Shown: piece after piece, positions 39,244-48,735 of the stretch | How positions within the stretch are numbered: position 1 is the first letter of the stretch | How the letters are laid out: each line of letters starts with the position of its first letter | Notes under the pieces: model-generated | Database searches by the model: none | What the model was told of the DNA's origin: nothing | Seen by the model: the letters and a program-made list of their open reading frames with translations, nothing else | Origin: an uncultured Acidobacteriia bacterium | Lineage (GTDB): Bacteria; Acidobacteriota; Terriglobia; Bryobacterales; Bryobacteraceae | Length of the DNA stretch: 64,000 nt | NCBI GenBank assembly: GCA_903909435.1 | Contig: CAIVVT010000292.1 | Coordinates: 52,985 to 116,984 of the forward strand | Reading direction: 5' to 3' | Position numbers and translations under genes: made by a program

Positions 39244-40032
39244 ATGCCAGTTGACGCGTCGGCTTACGTCGCTCCCACTGCCGTCGTGCATTCCGAGGCG
39301 CAAATCGGTCCGCAATGCCGTATCGGCGAGTATTGCGTAGTGGAACAGGACGTGGTGCTGGGGCCGCGCTGCCTGCTTGAGCCGTACGTATACATCAAGC
39401 GCTGGACGACCTTGGGCGAGCGGAACGAGATTTCAGCGGGCACCGTGCTCGGCACCGACCCGCTGGACAAGAACTTCAGCGGAGCACGTAGCTATTTGAA
39501 GATCGGTAATGGCAATCGCATTCGCGAACATTTCACGATCTCACGAGGTACGGCACCCGAGTCGGAAACGGTTCTAGGCAACGATAACTACATCATGACG
39601 TCGGGCCACATCGCGCACAATTGCGTGATTGGGTCAGGGACAGTGATCGCGAGCTGCTCACTAATAGCGGGCTACGTTGAGATCGAAGACCAGGTATTCG
39701 TATCGGGAGAGATTGCGATCCACCAGTTTTCGAAAATCGGGCGGCTGGCGATGATTGCCGGTGGCGTCAGAGTGAATATGGATGCGCCGCCTTATTTTCT
39801 GTATGGCGGCTTATATATTACGCCGAATGGGCTAAACAAGGTAGGCTTACGCCGGGCCGGGTTCACGCGGGCCGATACCGAACCACTCAAGGCCGCCTAC
39901 CAACTGCTTTACCGTTCCAACCTGAAACAGGAGGAGGCTTTACGCCGGATTGAGACCGAGGTCCCGACCGAACATACGTTACACTTGGTCAAATTCGTCC
40001 GGCGAAGTAAGCGGGGCATCAGCCGGGAGTAG
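39244..40032 (+). CDS. lpxA: UDP-N-acetylglucosamine acyltransferase LpxA
   Basis: The 262-residue enzyme performs the first lipid A step, moving a 3-hydroxyacyl chain from acyl carrier protein to UDP-GlcNAc. Hexapeptide repeats run through to about residue 185, with the catalytic His in MTSGHIAHNCVIG and REHFTISRGTAPE in the substrate region. The C-terminal helices (PNGLNKVGLRRAGFTRADTE) match LpxA rather than LpxD. The gene runs in the same direction as the efflux genes, and the TolC-like gene begins 18 bases after its stop, so they may share a transcript. Confidence 0.96.
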   Translation: MPVDASAYVAPTAVVHSEAQIGPQCRIGEYCVVEQDVVLGPRCLLEPYVYIKRWTTLGERNEISAGTVLGTDPLDKNFSGARSYLKIGNGNRIREHFTISRGTAPESETVLGNDNYIMTSGHIAHNCVIGSGTVIASCSLIAGYVEIEDQVFVSGEIAIHQFSKIGRLAMIAGGVRVNMDAPPYFLYGGLYITPNGLNKVGLRRAGFTRADTEPLKAAYQLLYRSNLKQEEALRRIETEVPTEHTLHLVKFVRRSKRGISRE

Positions 40033-40050
40033 GAGTTCGTTCAGCGTCAC

Positions 40051-41421
40051 ATGTTCTTGCGTGCATTTCTTATCCTGGCGAGTCTCCCCCTGTCTGCCGG
40101 GTTGTTGTGCGCCCAGTGGACACTGCGCGAGGTAGTCGAGCGTGCCGGAAGCAGGTATCCGGGAGTCGCGGTGTCGCTGGAGCAATCCGCAGCGGCGGCG
40201 GCCGGTGTGCGGGAAGCTCGCACGGTCTTTCTGCCGAAAGCCCAATCGGTGCTCCAGTTCAATCGAGCCACGGACAACAACGTGCCCGGGTTATTGCTGC
40301 CAAACTCAGTCACCTCGCCCATCTCCGGACCGATCCATCTCCAAAACGCCGGCACCAGTGCCTGGGGCTCAACGGCAGGATTCCTGGTGAGCTGGGAACC
40401 GTTCGACCTCGGCCAGCGCGAGGCGCACGTAACCTCCGCGCAGGCGTCCCTCGCGAAAGCGGAGAAAGCGGTTGCACGCACCCGATTCGAGGTGGAGGCT
40501 GCGGCGGCGGATGCGTTTCTCACGGTGTTGGCGGCAGACGCAACGGTCAATCGGGCGCAGGCCTCGCTCGAAAGGGCACGAGCGTTGGAGACGAGTGTGC
40601 GCGCACTGTCCGACGCCGGGTTGAAACCGGGCTCGGACCTGGCGCGTGCGACCGCCGAGCGCGCGGCAGCGGAAGCGCAGGTGGTACAGGCCGAACTGGC
40701 CGCCAAGACGTCACGCGTGGCGGTGGCGCAGTTGACTGGCGATCCGTCGGAGACCGTGGCCCCGGTCGCGGGGAAACTGGCTGAACAGCCCGCTGTTGCC
40801 CGTGAAATCACCGCATTTTCCGTCCTGCTGGCGCATCCCGCGATGGCGGAGCAGCGGGCTGCCGTGGACGAGGCCGAAGCCCGTCGCAAAGAACTCGCTA
40901 AGTCCTACGCGCCGAGATTCTTCCTGCAGAGTTCGCTCTACGCGCGTGGAACCGGCTTCACCGCGGACGGAGCATCGATGGGTGGGGCGAACGGACTGGG
41001 CTCTAACTACTACAACTGGGGATTGGGATTCTCTGTGCTTTTCCCGTTTCTCGACCAGCCACAAGTTCGTGCGCAGCGCGAAGCAGAAGGTCACCGGGCT
41101 ATGGCGGAGACAGCACGGCTGAACCGGATAAAGCAGGATCTTTCTGCGCAAGCGGAGCGGGCTTTGGCACAACTCGACGCCGCGCGGAAACTGGCCGCGT
41201 TGGCCCCGGTTCAAGCGGATGCCGCCCGCAGCGCCATAGACCAGTCCCAAGCGCGCTATAAGAGCGGCTTGGCGCCGCTGCTCGAAGTGGCGGAGGCGCA
41301 ACGCTTGCTGCTCCAGGCGGAAATCGACGAAGCGCTGGCGAAGCTCAACGTCTGGCGCATGCAGTTGGGCGTTGCCACCGCGCGCGGAGACTTGCAGCCG
41401 TTTCTGGATGCAGTGAAATAG
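40051..41421 (+). CDS. TolC-family outer membrane efflux protein
   Basis: The 456-residue protein has a signal peptide (MFLRAFLILASLPLSAGLLCA) and two repeated long alpha-helical halves rich in Ala, as in TolC/OprM proteins (EVEAAAADAFLTVLAADATV and ARSAIDQSQARYKSGLAPLL). It should form the trimeric outer membrane channel for the RND pump encoded next. The gene order here is outer membrane factor, pump, then adaptor, whereas adaptor-pump-channel is more common. Nothing in the sequence tells the exported compound. Confidence 0.9.
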   Translation: MFLRAFLILASLPLSAGLLCAQWTLREVVERAGSRYPGVAVSLEQSAAAAAGVREARTVFLPKAQSVLQFNRATDNNVPGLLLPNSVTSPISGPIHLQNAGTSAWGSTAGFLVSWEPFDLGQREAHVTSAQASLAKAEKAVARTRFEVEAAAADAFLTVLAADATVNRAQASLERARALETSVRALSDAGLKPGSDLARATAERAAAEAQVVQAELAAKTSRVAVAQLTGDPSETVAPVAGKLAEQPAVAREITAFSVLLAHPAMAEQRAAVDEAEARRKELAKSYAPRFFLQSSLYARGTGFTADGASMGGANGLGSNYYNWGLGFSVLFPFLDQPQVRAQREAEGHRAMAETARLNRIKQDLSAQAERALAQLDAARKLAALAPVQADAARSAIDQSQARYKSGLAPLLEVAEAQRLLLQAEIDEALAKLNVWRMQLGVATARGDLQPFLDAVK

Positions 41422-41430
41422 GCCCTCACG

Positions 41431-44400
41431 ATGAGACTGGTACTCTTCTCCTTGCGTCGGCCGATCACGGTTCTAGTGGCCGTGCTCGCAATAGCAGCCT
41501 TCGCGTGGATTGCAATCCGGCGTATGCCAGCGGATATTTTCCCGAACGTCGGTTCGCCAACCGTGTACGTCGCGCAGCCGTACGGAGGCATGGACCCGGC
41601 GCAGATGGAAGGCTTCATCACCTACTACTTCGAGTACCACTTCCTCTACATCACGGGCATTGAACACGTCGAGTCCAAGAGCATTCAGGGCGCTGCCCTG
41701 ATGAAACTGGTTTTCCATCCCGGAACGGACATGAGCCAGGCGATGGCCGAAGTAGTGGGCTATGTCAATCGCGCCCGCGCCTTCATGCCGCCTGGGACCG
41801 TGCCGCCCTTCATCACCCGCTTCGATGCGGGTAGCGTGCCCATCGGCCAACTGGTTTTCGCATCCCCCATGCGACTGCCGGCCGAGATGCAAGACATCGC
41901 TCTGAATCGTGTGCGGCCGCTGTTCGCGACGCTCGAAGGCGTGTCCGCGCCACCTCCCTTCGGCGGCAACCAGCGCACGATCGTCGTCAGGCTGAACCCC
42001 GACAAACTGCGGCAATACCGTATCTCACCGGAGGAAGCGATCACCGCCGTGAATCGCGCGTCCACAGTCTTGCCCGCTGGCAATTTGCGCATGGGTGATG
42101 TCAACTACATCGCCTCTACCAATGCAGTGCTGGGCGGAAAGCTGGACGAATTGTTGGATGCGCCCCTGCGTCCCGGCTCGGCTCCGGCGGTGTATCTGCG
42201 CGACATTGCGGTGGTGGAAAGCGGCACCGACATCATCACAGGCTACGCGCACGTGAACGGTAAGCGCACGGTTTATATCCAGGTGACGAAGCGCGCCGAC
42301 GCCTCGGCACTGCGCGTGATAGAGCGCGTGAAAGCCGCGCTGCCCGACATGCGCAAAGTGGTGCCGGAGGACGTCAGCGTAACGCTCGAATTCGACCAGT
42401 CGGGCTACGTTGCCGCCGCGCTCCGGAACCTGGTGAATGAGTCCCTGTTAGGAGCCATTTTGACGGCACTTGCGGTGCTGCTGTTCCTCCGCAATTGGCG
42501 CGGCGCACTGATCGTCGTCGTGACCATCCCGGCGGCACTGCTCACCGCGGTGGTGTGCCTGTGGGCACTTGGGCAAACCATCAATATCATGACGCTGGCC
42601 GGACTGGCGCTGGCGGTGGGCGTGCTAGTGGACGAGGCGACGGTCGAAATCGAGAACATCCACTCGCACCTGACGACTGGAGTCAACCGCGCGAGGGCAG
42701 TGATGGAAGCGTGCAGCCGGACAGCGACCGCTCGACTGCTCTCGATGGTTTCAATGCTGGCGGTCTTCGCACCGGCCTACTTCATGACGGGCGTGGTGCG
42801 CCAGTTGTTCGTACCGCTAGCACTGGCTGTGGGGTTGGCGATGGTGGCAAGTTACGTTCTGTCGAGTTCGTTAGTGCCTGTGCTCTCGACCTGGGCCTTG
42901 CGCGGCCACGAGCAGAGCAGCCAGGCTGGACGGTTGAAGCGCGGCTACAGGCGCTACGTGGACGGCGCGTTGCGCTACCGCTGGATCGTAGCGACGGCTT
43001 ACTTGGTGGGCGCTGCGGCGCTGGTCGCACTGATCTTCCCGCACCTGGGCCGCGAGGTGTTCCCCCGTGCGGGAGAGGAGATCATCCAGATGCGATTGCG
43101 TGCGGCCGACGGCACACGCATTGAACGCACGGAATTGGTCACGCTCCAGGCGCTCGACATCATCCGCAATGAAGTGGGCAGCGGCGGGGTGCAGATTTCA
43201 ACCGCGTTCATCGGCGTGCAGCCGCCCAGCTATCCCATCAACTTGATCTACCTGTTTACCGGGGGGCCGCACGAAGCTGTGCTAAAAGTCGCGCTCACTC
43301 CCGGGGCGAAGCTGCGCGGCGAGGCTCTGCGCGAGCGTCTAAGGCGGCGCTTTGCCAACGAGATGCCTCGGGCGAAAGTGCTTTTCGAACCCGGCGACAT
43401 GATCGGGCAGGTAATGGGTTTCGGTGCGGCCGCTCCCGTCGAGGTTGCCGTCCAGGGCCCGAGCCTTCCGCAGAGCCGGGCTCACGCCGAGAAGATCGAA
43501 ATCGAGCTAAAGAAACTGCCGTTTCTGCGCGACTTGCAGTATGCGCAGTCGCTCGACTACCCGTCGGTGGATGTGTCGGTTGACCGTATGAGGGCCGGAC
43601 AATTCGGCCTGACGCTCTCGCGAGTCGCCAAGTCGATGGTGGCGGCCACCTCGTCCAGCCGCTTCGTCGAGCCAAATTACTGGCGTGATCCGGCGAGTGG
43701 AAATGCATTTCAGATTCAAGTCGAGATCCCGCAGAATCGCATGGCCTCTCCGGAGGACCTGAAGAGCCTGCCGGTGATGGAGGATGGGTCCGCGCGGCCA
43801 CTGCTGGGTGATGTGGCCGAGGTCAAGACGGGCAAAGTCTTCGGACTGATAGAGCGCTATAACATGCAGCGCGTGGTCAGCCTGGTGGCGAATGTGCACG
43901 GGCTCACCCTGGGCGAGGCGTCCAGCGCGATTCGAGCAGCGGTGTCCAAGGCGGGTGCGCCGCCCCGCGGGGCGACGGTGAGCTTGCGCGGCCAGATCCC
44001 CGCACTTGACGAGACATCAAGCGCGTTAGCCTACGGGCTGGGGGCTTCACTGCTCGCGATTCTGCTGCTGTTGGCCACCTTCTTCCAGGACTTCCGCGTG
44101 GCGCTGATCGCGTTGACGCCCGCCCCCGCGGTGCTGTTGGGCGCCTTCGGAGCTTTGTGGTTGACCGGCACTTCACTGAATATCCAGAGTTTCCTGGGCG
44201 CGATCATGGCGACAGGCATCGCGACGGCGAATTCCATTCTGCTGTGCACGTTCGCCGAGGCGGAGCGCAGGTCAGGCGCTACAGCGCACGAGGCCGTGCG
44301 AGTTGCCGCACCGGAGCGGTTGCGAGCCGTGCTGATGACCGCGACAGCGATGATTGCCGGCATGTTGCCTGTGGCTCTGGGACTGGGCGAAGCTGGTGCA

Positions 44401-44580
44401 CAGACCGCACCATTGGGCCGGGCAGTCGTGGGCGGGTTGATTCTGGCTACCCTAGCCACGCTGACTGCCGTTCCGGTGTTCTATCCGATTCTCCTGGGCC
44501 GGAGCCAGAGCCGGTCAGCGTCGCTGGACCCCGACGATCCGGCGAGTGAATGGTTCGATGCAAAGCAGGCTGGACGATGA
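41431..44580 (+). CDS. RND efflux pump permease
   Basis: The 1049-residue inner membrane transporter has TM1 at RRPITVLVAVLAIAAFAWIA, two large periplasmic loops and two six-helix blocks. The TM4 proton site reads VGVLVDEATVEIENI; family members commonly have an Asp pair there, and the second acidic residue is Glu here. The segment FPNVGSPTVYVAQPYGGMD near residue 40 is typical of AcrB-type pumps. It probably exports drugs or hydrophobic compounds, though no regulator or resistance context shows which. It ends by overlapping the frame upstream of the adaptor gene. Confidence 0.93.
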   Translation: MRLVLFSLRRPITVLVAVLAIAAFAWIAIRRMPADIFPNVGSPTVYVAQPYGGMDPAQMEGFITYYFEYHFLYITGIEHVESKSIQGAALMKLVFHPGTDMSQAMAEVVGYVNRARAFMPPGTVPPFITRFDAGSVPIGQLVFASPMRLPAEMQDIALNRVRPLFATLEGVSAPPPFGGNQRTIVVRLNPDKLRQYRISPEEAITAVNRASTVLPAGNLRMGDVNYIASTNAVLGGKLDELLDAPLRPGSAPAVYLRDIAVVESGTDIITGYAHVNGKRTVYIQVTKRADASALRVIERVKAALPDMRKVVPEDVSVTLEFDQSGYVAAALRNLVNESLLGAILTALAVLLFLRNWRGALIVVVTIPAALLTAVVCLWALGQTINIMTLAGLALAVGVLVDEATVEIENIHSHLTTGVNRARAVMEACSRTATARLLSMVSMLAVFAPAYFMTGVVRQLFVPLALAVGLAMVASYVLSSSLVPVLSTWALRGHEQSSQAGRLKRGYRRYVDGALRYRWIVATAYLVGAAALVALIFPHLGREVFPRAGEEIIQMRLRAADGTRIERTELVTLQALDIIRNEVGSGGVQISTAFIGVQPPSYPINLIYLFTGGPHEAVLKVALTPGAKLRGEALRERLRRRFANEMPRAKVLFEPGDMIGQVMGFGAAAPVEVAVQGPSLPQSRAHAEKIEIELKKLPFLRDLQYAQSLDYPSVDVSVDRMRAGQFGLTLSRVAKSMVAATSSSRFVEPNYWRDPASGNAFQIQVEIPQNRMASPEDLKSLPVMEDGSARPLLGDVAEVKTGKVFGLIERYNMQRVVSLVANVHGLTLGEASSAIRAAVSKAGAPPRGATVSLRGQIPALDETSSALAYGLGASLLAILLLLATFFQDFRVALIALTPAPAVLLGAFGALWLTGTSLNIQSFLGAIMATGIATANSILLCTFAEAERRSGATAHEAVRVAAPERLRAVLMTATAMIAGMLPVALGLGEAGAQTAPLGRAVVGGLILATLATLTAVPVFYPILLGRSQSRSASLDPDDPASEWFDAKQAGR

Positions 44581-44647
44581 TGCAGGCACGAGTTCCGGGG
44601 CCAAGGGTGTGGCCGGTGCCCCACCTCATCCGGCAACAGGTGAAACG

Positions 44648-45718
44648 ATGACAGTTCTCAGGATTCTGCTTTTGCTTGGGATTGCAGGCACGGCCTGCGC
44701 GCAGAAGATCGAAACCGTGCAGGTCGCGTCGCGAACGCCCCGGAACACAGTGCGATTGCCCGCCGAATTGGAACCTTGGGAGAAGGTCGCAATGCACGCT
44801 CGCGTCAGCGGGTTTGTAGAAAGTGTCGAAGTTGACCGGGGCAGCGTGGTGAAGCAGGGGGACCTGCTGGCCAGACTATCCGCACCTGAGATGAAAGCGC
44901 AGCGGGCAGATGCTGAGGCCAGAGCGTTGGGAGCGGCCGCACAGCGGGCCGAGGCCAGCGCCAAGCGGGCGGCGGCGGAATCGCTACTGGGAAGGCTGAA
45001 GCAGGCGGCGAAAACGCCGGGGGCCGTGGCCGAGAACGACGTAGTGCAGGCAAGCCAAGCGCTGGAAGCGGCGCGGTGGCAATGCGACGGCATGGAGCGC
45101 GCCGAAGCGGCCGCCAAGGCACAAGTCGATGCGCTGAAGGAACTCGAAGCATATCTGGATCTGCGTGCGCCCTTCGCAGGAGTGGTGACTGCCCGCCGCC
45201 TTCACCCTGGCGCTTTAGCCACCCCAACTTCGGAGCCGCTTCTAGAATTGGAGCAAGTCGCACGGTTGCGCCTGACGGTGGCAGTCCCAGAGACAAACGT
45301 GGCTGGCATCTCCTTCGGCGCACGCGTTGGGTTTACCGTGCCGGCTCAGCCAGGCAAGCAGTACTTTGGCGTGATTGCCCGAGTGGCGAAGTCGCTCGAT
45401 GCCAAGACTCGCACCATGGCCGTGGAGGCCGACGTCCAAAATGGGATAGGTGCTCTGGCTCCCGGGATGTACGCTGAGGTAGTCTGGCCCGTTAAACGCG
45501 CTGCGCCGGGATTATTCGTGCCTGCGACGGCTGTGGTGACGACGACGGAAAAGGTTTTCGTGATCCGCGTCAAACAGGGCACCGCAGAGTGGGTGACGGT
45601 GACGAAGGGTGCGAAGGACGGCGACTGGGTCGAAGTGCAAGGCCCATTGAGCGCCGGTGATTTCGTTGTCAAACGCGGCTCGGACGAGATTCGAGATGGG
45701 CAGCGGATTGGTTCGTGA
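44648..45718 (+). CDS. RND efflux periplasmic adaptor (HlyD/MFP family)
   Basis: From the ATG at 44648 the protein has 356 residues with a signal sequence (MTVLRILLLLGIAGTACAQ). The biotinyl-lipoyl-like halves are VSGFVESVEVDRGSVVKQG and LRAPFAGVVTARRLHPG, on either side of a long Ala/Glu-rich coiled-coil hairpin (about residues 80-150). Beta-barrel and membrane-proximal domains follow (LPVPETNV-type segment VAVPETNVAGISFG). The frame opens at 44546, but a start there would remove the signal. It joins the TolC-like channel to the RND pump. Confidence 0.9.
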   Translation: MTVLRILLLLGIAGTACAQKIETVQVASRTPRNTVRLPAELEPWEKVAMHARVSGFVESVEVDRGSVVKQGDLLARLSAPEMKAQRADAEARALGAAAQRAEASAKRAAAESLLGRLKQAAKTPGAVAENDVVQASQALEAARWQCDGMERAEAAAKAQVDALKELEAYLDLRAPFAGVVTARRLHPGALATPTSEPLLELEQVARLRLTVAVPETNVAGISFGARVGFTVPAQPGKQYFGVIARVAKSLDAKTRTMAVEADVQNGIGALAPGMYAEVVWPVKRAAPGLFVPATAVVTTTEKVFVIRVKQGTAEWVTVTKGAKDGDWVEVQGPLSAGDFVVKRGSDEIRDGQRIGS

Positions 45719-45866
45719 TGTAGTTTCAAGGTGATCTCCCACAGGGGGATTTGAGCTTGCGGCGACAGAGGGGCCACAATCCCGATGGGAATCGAGGTTA
45801 CCATTAAATAGCAACCGGGCAGCCGAAACGCAGCCTGGACTAATTTTGTTGTTAGGATGAGGCCGT

Positions 45867-47195
45867 ATGAAATTGCTGAATAAGTCCCTAGCCGGACATG
45901 CCTTGACCGCCATGATGCTTCTGGCTTCCCTCGCAGTCTCAGTGAAGTCGAGCGCTGGCGCCCCACTCGCCATTGCAACAACCACCCCGCTGACCCCAGG
46001 GGTAGTGGGAACGCCCTATGCAAACATACTGATAGCCAGCGGCGGGACCTCTCCCTATACCTGGTTGGTGCTGAGCGGCACGCTGCCGGACGGCCTGACT
46101 TTGAACCCTTCGCTGGGCACCATCACCGGCAAGCCGACCACGTCTGGCACCGCCACATTCTTTGTGCAGGTCACCGATAACGTGGGCACGCACGCGTTCG
46201 CAACTTTCACCCTGACGATCCAAGCCGCCATCTCCCCGTTGACGATTTCAACGCAGCCTACTTTGCCCAACGGGATGATCAATTCCACTTACACGCAAAC
46301 TCTGGCCGCGACCGGCGGTGTCCCACCCTATGTGTGGACCCTGGCGAGTGGTAGTCTCCCAACAGGAGTGAGCCTCTCGAGCAACGGCGTCATCAGCGGA
46401 ATACCCACAGCGACGGGTCTATCCACCTTCACGGTCCTAGTGACGGATGCCTTCAATACCGCCGTATCGCAGCAGTTCAATGTGACCATCACCCCTCCCA
46501 GTGCGATGCGATCCGGCGTGATTTCCCAGGTCGCCTCAGGTGGGGGCTGGAAGACCTCGATCTACCTGATTAACAACTCTGTAACGGCAGTGCCGGTAAC
46601 GGTCCAGTTCTGGTCCAATAATGGCGTTGCACTGCAGTTGCCCGTGACCTTGACTCAGACTAGCGGTGTCACGGTTTCGACTGGTTCAACGGTCTCCGGA
46701 ACCATCGCCCCGAACGACACGCTACTCATCGACAGTGACACCGGCGCATCGCTGGAAACCACCGGGTGGGCTGACATCAGCAGCATCGGCAACCTCACCG
46801 GTTACGGTGTATTCCATTACACGTCTCCGCAGGGAGTGCAGTCCGAGGGGACCATACCCTTGGAATCGGCCTTCACCTCTACCTTCATCCTGCCCTATGA
46901 CAGCATCAGCTCCAGCGCCACTGGCGTGGCTCTGACGAACCTCACACTGGGGAATGCCGCCAGTGTGATTGCGACGGTTTGGGGCAACGGTGCCAAGCAA
47001 TTAGCTTCCCAGCGCATCTCGGTGCCTGCTGGCGGCCACACCGCATTCCTTCTGGGAACGTCCTTCCCCATCACTGCGGGCAATCGCGGGATTATCGAAT
47101 TCAGCGCCCCGTCGTCGGTGCAGATTACCGGCCTCGGCCTGCGCGTCGATGGGTCCGGCGGGATCACTTCATTGCCGGTGCTGCACCGGCCGTAA
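45867..47195 (+). CDS. Secreted protein with two Ig-like (He_PIG-type) repeats
   Basis: The 442-residue protein has a long signal peptide (MKLLNKSLAGHALTAMMLLA) and two Ig-like repeats, about residues 38-118 and 125-215. They share TPGVVGTPYANILIASGGTSPYTW-like and PNGMINSTYTQTLAATGGVPPYVW-like segments, each with GTLPDGL or GSLPTGV and ending in a TF-V-V-D core. The last about 220 residues form a separate beta-rich domain (VASGGGWKTSIYLINNS to the C terminus). Such proteins are common in Acidobacteria and may bind carbohydrate or mediate adhesion. Function is unknown. Confidence 0.8.
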   Translation: MKLLNKSLAGHALTAMMLLASLAVSVKSSAGAPLAIATTTPLTPGVVGTPYANILIASGGTSPYTWLVLSGTLPDGLTLNPSLGTITGKPTTSGTATFFVQVTDNVGTHAFATFTLTIQAAISPLTISTQPTLPNGMINSTYTQTLAATGGVPPYVWTLASGSLPTGVSLSSNGVISGIPTATGLSTFTVLVTDAFNTAVSQQFNVTITPPSAMRSGVISQVASGGGWKTSIYLINNSVTAVPVTVQFWSNNGVALQLPVTLTQTSGVTVSTGSTVSGTIAPNDTLLIDSDTGASLETTGWADISSIGNLTGYGVFHYTSPQGVQSEGTIPLESAFTSTFILPYDSISSSATGVALTNLTLGNAASVIATVWGNGAKQLASQRISVPAGGHTAFLLGTSFPITAGNRGIIEFSAPSSVQITGLGLRVDGSGGITSLPVLHRP

Positions 47196-47506
47196 CGCAG
47201 TCCTTAGCGGAATCGACTGGGCGAATTCGAAGAGTCCGCAGAGACATGGCTCGTCGGCCAATTCGCCCAGGTTCCGGTTCGCAGACGGAGTTGAAAACCG
47301 GCATCACGTGGGGCTTCGCTTTGAGGCCCCGCTTGCCGAACTGTCATCGTCCCACCATTGAGCAGCGTAACCTCTGATTGCCTGCTGAACTCCTCGAAGT
47401 GCCTTGATACCAAGGCGCTTCGCCTCCAGATTCATTAAGAAAATTACCATTTCCATTCGTCTCGTCGCCGCATATGATTACAGTGTTTCGGACTGCGAGG
47501 TTCTAA
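47196..47506. other. Gap with an 11-base inverted repeat
   Basis: The perfect inverted repeat CTGGGCGAATT (47217-47227) and AATTCGCCCAG (47260-47270) with a 32-base loop lies just after the Ig-protein gene. No T-run follows. The remaining bases precede the peroxidase gene and are AT-richer near 47440. No coding frame is convincing. Confidence 0.5.
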
Positions 47507-48583
47507 TTGCGGCCGCACAGCAAGGGCGCAGCGATATTTAGCATTCAAGCAGCGGTTGTTCCAGCCGCCCTGTTCTCGATCCTCTTCTTGACAGGTTGCA
47601 GTAGGCAGACAACGGTATTCCAAACTGTTGACGCGGCAAAGCTGAGGATGTTCAAGCCGCTGCCTGAAGCGCTTCGGACAAGTGCCGGAGGAGCCGAGGA
47701 GCTGCGAGTGGAACTGGGGAGGATGCTCTATTTTGAGACGCGTCTCTCCAGGAGCCAGACGATTTCCTGCAACAGCTGTCATCAACTTGACGGGTACGGT
47801 GTCGATCACAGGCCAACTTCAGAAGGCTATCTGAACCAGCACGGCGACAGAAACTCTCCCACTGTTTACAACGCCGCCGCCCACTTCGTTCAATTTTGGG
47901 ATGGCCGGGCGGCGGATGTTGAGGCGCAGGCCAGGGGGCCGGTACTGAATCCCGTGGAGATGGCCATGGCGTCCGACAAACAAGTGGTCCGGGTCTTGAA
48001 ATCAATGCCAGCGTACGTGAGCGCGTTTAAGCGGGCATTCCCCGCTGAGAACGATCCGGTGACCTTCGAAAATGCCGCTATCGCGATTGGCACGTTCGAG
48101 CGGAAACTGCTGACGCCAGCACGCTGGGACAAGTTTGTGAAAGGCGATTCAGCGGCGCTTACCCCGGCAGAGAAAGCCGGGTTCAACGTCTTCTACAGGG
48201 CTGGTTGCGGAACGTGCCACGCCGGGGCCTTGCTCGGTGGGAATCTTTACCAGAAACTGGGCAACGTCAAGCCGTATCCTGACTCCACCGACCCGGGCCG
48301 GTTCAAGGTCACGCGGCAGGAAGCGGACCGGATGATCTTCAAGGTTCCATCACTGCGCAATGTCGAAAAGACCGGGCCGTATTTCCACAACGGCAAGGTG
48401 GCCAGACTGGAAGACGCGGTCGATCAGATGGCCGAGTATCAGCTCGGCAAACGCCTCAGCCCGGAGGAAGTAGTCTCAATTACAACCTACTTGCACTCGC
48501 TCACTGGTGCCATTCCGGCGCGACTGATCAAGCCGCCGGTGCTCCCGCCCAGCACCGCCATGACGCCTAAGCCGGAAGTGTAG
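47507..48583 (+). CDS. Dihaem cytochrome c peroxidase family lipoprotein
   Basis: The 358-residue protein starts at a TTG (47507) preceded by GCGAGG. It has a lipobox at LFLTGC (Cys31), so it is probably a membrane-anchored periplasmic protein. Two c-type haem motifs are present: CNSCH at residues 88-92 and CGTCH at 234-238. The spacing and the intervening NSPTVYNAAAHFVQFWDGRA match the CcpA/MauG family, which reduces hydrogen peroxide or oxidises protein partners. An additional Met or His ligand cannot be assigned by eye. No electron donor gene is adjacent. Confidence 0.9.
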   Translation: MRPHSKGAAIFSIQAAVVPAALFSILFLTGCSRQTTVFQTVDAAKLRMFKPLPEALRTSAGGAEELRVELGRMLYFETRLSRSQTISCNSCHQLDGYGVDHRPTSEGYLNQHGDRNSPTVYNAAAHFVQFWDGRAADVEAQARGPVLNPVEMAMASDKQVVRVLKSMPAYVSAFKRAFPAENDPVTFENAAIAIGTFERKLLTPARWDKFVKGDSAALTPAEKAGFNVFYRAGCGTCHAGALLGGNLYQKLGNVKPYPDSTDPGRFKVTRQEADRMIFKVPSLRNVEKTGPYFHNGKVARLEDAVDQMAEYQLGKRLSPEEVVSITTYLHSLTGAIPARLIKPPVLPPSTAMTPKPEV

Positions 48584-48735
48584 AACTACTTCCCCCTCAG
48601 CGTCGAGACGCGCCGCAGAGCCGCTGGCACGTGGCGTGGTTGGCTCCCCTGGCCCTGGCTTTTTGTGCAAATTGCCCTCCAAAAGAGCGAACTTTCCCCT
48701 CACAAATGAAGCGCTTTTGGGTGGACAATACTCGA

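Noticed and set aside
45800..45866. Segments resembling a c-di-GMP-I riboswitch (GGGCAGCC, AAACGCAGCC, CTAA/TTAG) before the Ig-repeat gene.
   Set aside because: The order and the final receptor part do not match GEMM, and the space to the ATG is too short for a full aptamer.
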